Shown in pieces: positions 60,536-64,000 of a DNA stretch of 64,000 nucleotides. Location: assembly GCA_964058845.1 (NCBI GenBank), contig CAXKVR010000140.1, positions 1-64,000 of the forward strand. The letters run 5' to 3'. Position 1 is the stretch's first letter. Every line of letters starts with the position of its first letter. This DNA comes from Carex sylvatica (lineage: Eukaryota; Streptophyta; Magnoliopsida; Poales; Cyperaceae). The notes beneath the pieces were generated by a model. It searched no databases, had not been told where the DNA came from, and was given only the letters and a program-made list of their open reading frames with translations. Both the position numbers and the translations under genes were made by a program.

Positions 60536-60712
60536 TATCCTCCGCATTATCTCAAATTTTGAGTTAATGCATCTCGACCATCTGATCATGATCCGGACCA
60601 ATTCAGCTCAAGATGAAATGCACGGAGCCCTTTTAATATTCGTGCCAACACAGATTGGACGGCCCGGATTCGGTCTGAATTAACTCAAAGTTTGAGTTAA
60701 TGCAGAGGATAT
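60536..60712. mobile_element. MITE, GCAGAGGATA family
   Basis: Left TATCCTCCGCATTATCTC then AAATTTTGAGTTAATGC; right TTAACTCAAAGTTTGAGTTAA then TGCAGAGGATA. Each end is a hairpin and the two ends are inverted copies. The core CTTTTAATATTCGTGCCAAC matches the family. It lies about 700 bp upstream of the NAC ATG. Confidence 0.75.
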
Positions 60713-61415
60713 ATACGAATTCCTCCTTAATTACTATAGATACTAAATAAGTAGGAAGAAGAAACGTTGGTCGAAATTAACAAATTGATCTCATTAGTTA
60801 ACACATGAAACAGTTCCAAATTCCAACAACCTCGTATTTAGATTCAAATCAACATCGGGAAGCGTGTGTGAACTGACGTCATTTATCAAAGTAGATCATT
60901 GGTATTTGAGCCAACTAGTTAATAATTTTTTTTGTTCCCACAAACCAGCAAATTAGGATCTGCCACATCAGCTTGTAGCGTGGCTGCATGGGGTTTCGTT
61001 TGAGCATATCTATGCATTGACGTAAAGCGAACCAAAAAAGGGCAGAAAGCAAAAGGCAAGAGCTTGTAGTCTTGTAGAGAACGGCAATGAGAATCTACAC
61101 AAAACTAAACACAAAAGATATATATTCATGCAAGGTTCTTTATAAAGTCATTTTGTAGCATTGTCTATCTCTCCCTTTCTCTTTCTTGTCTTCTCTCCTC
61201 CTTTGTTTCCATTAGGTCTTGCTCCTAATTCCCTCACACTATTTTCTTTAATTACTTTCTCTCTCTAAATAGATAGGTTTCTAATAAATTTTTTTTTTCC
61301 CCCTTTTAACAGGCATTTTGTAATAGTAAAGAAGTACCCACAAAAACAAAGGAAGGTTTTCTTGTGTTTGATAGAAACCTCTTGTTTGAAGGCTTAAAAG
61401 AGATTATAAAAGACA
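60713..61415. other. Upstream region and 5' leader of the NAC gene
   Basis: No other gene. A CT-rich stretch (61166-61205 and 61255-61267) and the run to the ATG look like a leader. TTTATAAAGTC near 61139 could be the TATA box. Confidence 0.45.
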
Positions 61416-63881
61416 ATGTCACCAGTGAGCTTACCACCTGGATTCCGGTTTCACCCGACCGATGAAGAACTTATCATGTATTACTTGAAGAGAAAGATTA
61501 ACGGGAGGGCACTCGAGCTTGAGATCATTCCGGAGGTTGATCTCTACAAATGCGAACCGTGGGATTTACCAGGTATTGTCTGCCTTAAATCATAATATTT
61601 TCTTTAGAATATTTAGGTATTAAAAGTATTTACTATGCTATGCATACTCCCCCTTTTAGAATATTCATATATTAAATGACAAAAAGAGAAGGAAAGAAAC
61701 TATTTCTGATTTGTACTCAAGGCAAGAACCATAAACTTTCCTTCAATTACACTTCAACCGTAGATTTTACGCCTATATTATTTCAAAGCTAAGATTCAGT
61801 GGATAATTTAAAAGAAGATCCGACATCTAATTATGTCTTAACTATATAAGAGCTCAACCATCTAGCTTACATTTTTTGTATTCTTTTCAAAACAACGTGG
61901 CTACCATTTATATGACTATATATACTTCTTCTAATTTATATATATTTAATGTTATGTGAGTATGAGCCTTCCAATTAATATAAATATCTCTATATATGTA
62001 TGATAAGAAGGATATAGATAGCCTTAAAGAGAAGTTAAAGAGAAACGTCCTTTTCTCTAGAATACTAAAGGAAAAAAAAAAGTGCAACCATATTTCAACT
62101 GGTGTGATGTAAGTCCATGGAATCATGGCACGTTAGTAGTCATCTTTTAAGCTAATTTTAATCACCGACTTGAAAGAATCAAAGATTTTCATGTACAATA
62201 GTCACACTTATGAGTGGAAAATATTAAAGAGGGTCCATTATTACATCCTTTTTATCTGTTTAGTTTTTTGCTGGTGCTCTTTTTGTTTTTTGAAAGAGGT
62301 GCTCTTTTTGTTTTGTTCATTATAGCTTTTGTCTCTTTCAAATAAATATAGGAAGTTTGCTTTACTCTTTATATCTAACTGATGTTGAAGCACATTCTAT
62401 TTTCATATGAAGATAAAAATATTTCTATTTTCATATGAAGATAAAAATATGTCGGTGGGCCCTATAGCATTACCTCTTTTTGTATTTTTAGAAAAAGATG
62501 ATCATCCCTCAAATGTCAATAGCACTACTTATCTAAAAGGAAGTTAAAGGAGATACATCGCTAGCTATCTAGTTGCATACACTAATAAGCATGTTTTAAA
62601 AAAAATCTTCATAATGTGAACTTAATTTGTTTGTTTATACCTAAAAGCCCAGTTGTCTATGTATTCTAGCTGCAAGTTTATCAGAAGTGCAACAAAAGAA
62701 TGTAGAAAATGGACATTATCGCATTTGAAATATAAGGCAGAGGCCATTTACAAAAAATAAACTTAACAAAATATTTTTGCCTCTGCAAGGATATATGAAA
62801 GGGCAAATTGAGAAATAGTCTAAATTTTAATCAAAATTAAGATGATGGTTTAGATCCCCTATTAATTTCTTTTATGCACCTCAGTAAATACTGATACATA
62901 TTAAAGTAAATGCACATATAAGTAGATCACTTTCAAATTTTCATGCTGTAATGCATCAACAATACTAATGGGTCTTTGGCCATATGTAATACCAGAAAAA
63001 TCATTCCTGCCAAGCAAAGATCTAGAGTGGTACTTTTTCAGCCCCAGAGACCGCAAGTACCCCAATGGTTCCCGAACAAACCGCGCAACACAAGCTGGAT
63101 ACTGGAAGGCAACTGGTAAAGACCGCAAGGTCAACTCACAAAAGAGAGAGGTGGGTATGAAGAAAACACTCGTGTATTACCGAGGCCGTGCTCCCCATGG
63201 TTCGAGGACTGATTGGGTCATGCATGAATACCGACTTGATGACCGAGAATGTGACTGCCCCTCCTCTGGTTTACAGGTTCACACTGAGACACTTGTGCAT
63301 GCATCTTAATTATTTATTTTCTTTAAATTTAGATCAGTTTTAGATGCATGGATGCTCATTACAATTACTGGATAAATAAGAGTACTGCAAAAGTACTAAA
63401 TGACATGCTACAAGTAGCAACTTAACAGATAAAAGAGTGTCTTATTATTTTTATCTTTACCTAAAAACTTATTTATTATGTTGGCTTTCTTTTTATTTAA
63501 TGGAACTAATGCATGTGGATTTGTTATTCGTAGGATGCTTATGCTCTATGCCGAGTGTTCAAGAAAAGTGCACCGGGCCCTAAGATAATTGAGCACTATG
63601 GAGCCCCAGCTCCTTGCTTAGATCACACAGGATGGATGAGTTATGATCATTCTTCACCAACACTAGAGATCTCCTCTGATTGTAGAGGAGATGATCTGGA
63701 GAGTTCTAGCTACTCGTTTCAACCGGAGACGAGGCAACTGGGAATGTTTCAAAAATTTGAACCGGTTAATGTCGGTGTCCCTGATGAAGGCAAGTGGATG
63801 CAGTTCCTCACTGAAGATGCATTTGATGCAACAACTGGTCCATTCATTGATTCTACAGGTTTCCCATGCTTTCCTTCCAAG
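61416..63881 (+). CDS. NAC transcription factor (NAC45/NAC86-like), 3' end outside the window
   Basis: Exons 61416-61572, 62996-63276 and 63534-63881 give the first about 261 residues. The NAC domain is complete in its subdomains: [20 protein letters not shown] (A), [17 protein letters not shown] (B), [20 protein letters not shown] (C), [12 protein letters not shown] with [16 protein letters not shown] (D), and [11 protein letters not shown] to [11 protein letters not shown] (E). Together with [12 protein letters not shown] this resembles the NAC45/NAC86 group, which directs enucleation of phloem sieve elements; the function is by analogy. The frame can be read through to a TGA at 63903-63905, but AAG/GTACAA at 63881-63882 is a plausible donor. 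Relatives continue after CFPSK with more exons, so the gene is probably cut by the window edge. The first intron is 1.4 kb and carries a 27-bp direct repeat. Confidence 0.9.
62396..62450. repeat. 27-bp tandem duplication in NAC intron 1
   Basis: TCTATTTTCATATGAAGATA plus AAAATAT occurs twice, separated by a single T. Recent slippage-type duplication; intronic. Confidence 0.85.
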
Positions 63882-63905
63882 GTACAACTAAACGAGTCAA
63901 TTTGA

Positions 63906-64000
63906 TATTCATTAATTAGGGATAAGAGTGTGGATAAAATCCTTTTATCAGTTTATCCTATCCATATTGTATTAGGTTAGACCTAGGGTATGGGTAATTT
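63906..64000. other. Probable NAC intron 3, running off the window
   Basis: AT-rich sequence after the inferred donor at 63882; no acceptor is seen before the edge. Confidence 0.4.

Overview
This is a window from a plant nuclear genome, most probably a dicot. It is AT-rich, its genes have short GT-AG introns, and the gene families are plant-specific (REVEILLE MYB, PRAF/RCC1-FYVE-BRX, CC-NB-ARC-LRR, expansin A, NAC). A plant-type histone H4 promoter is also present. The species cannot be named from the sequence alone.

Layout. 1-1240 is a degenerate AT-only tandem repeat. 2627-4404 (+) is a REVEILLE/LHY-type clock MYB gene, with a 5'-leader intron and a tiny upstream ORF. 5423-10978 (-) is a complete nine-exon PRAF-type gene (PH, RCC1 repeats, FYVE, BRX) converging on it. 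11.5-28.8 kb is a gene desert filled with transposon relics: two Mutator-like foldback elements, a 348-bp hAT element, a Ty1/copia 3' end, two tRNA-derived SINEs and several long inverted repeats. 28844-32467 (-) is an intronless CC-NB-ARC-LRR resistance-type gene with a 1467-bp Mutator-like element 138 bp upstream of its ATG. 35154-37199 (-) is a seven-exon DHH/DHHA1 phosphoesterase gene. 39794-41582 (-) is an intronless, broken copy of the MPS1/TTK spindle-checkpoint kinase. 43712-44023 (+) is histone H4. 46617-47642 (+) is a membrane-anchored SGNH/PC-esterase-like protein. 51417-53394 (-) is an EXPA13-type expansin. 61416 to the right edge (+) is a NAC45/NAC86-type NAC gene that runs off the window.

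The genes are unrelated housekeeping, regulatory and defence loci rather than a pathway. I did not find a new gene system. The distinctive content is transposon architecture. Four Mutator-like elements are seen, three of them with exact 9-bp target duplications; one of those is built from four alternating inverted modules and lies about 400 bp upstream of the expansin. Two hAT elements have 8-bp duplications. A MITE family has termini that are often themselves hairpins and shares a core around TTAATATTTGTGCCAA, with at least seven members between 18 and 61 kb. A second notable case is a ~70-bp tandem duplication in the last intron of the DHH gene that has copied the splice acceptor and would give a truncated protein if used.

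Exon boundaries were placed by hand from GT/AG sites, phase and family knowledge. No alignment or transcript was available.
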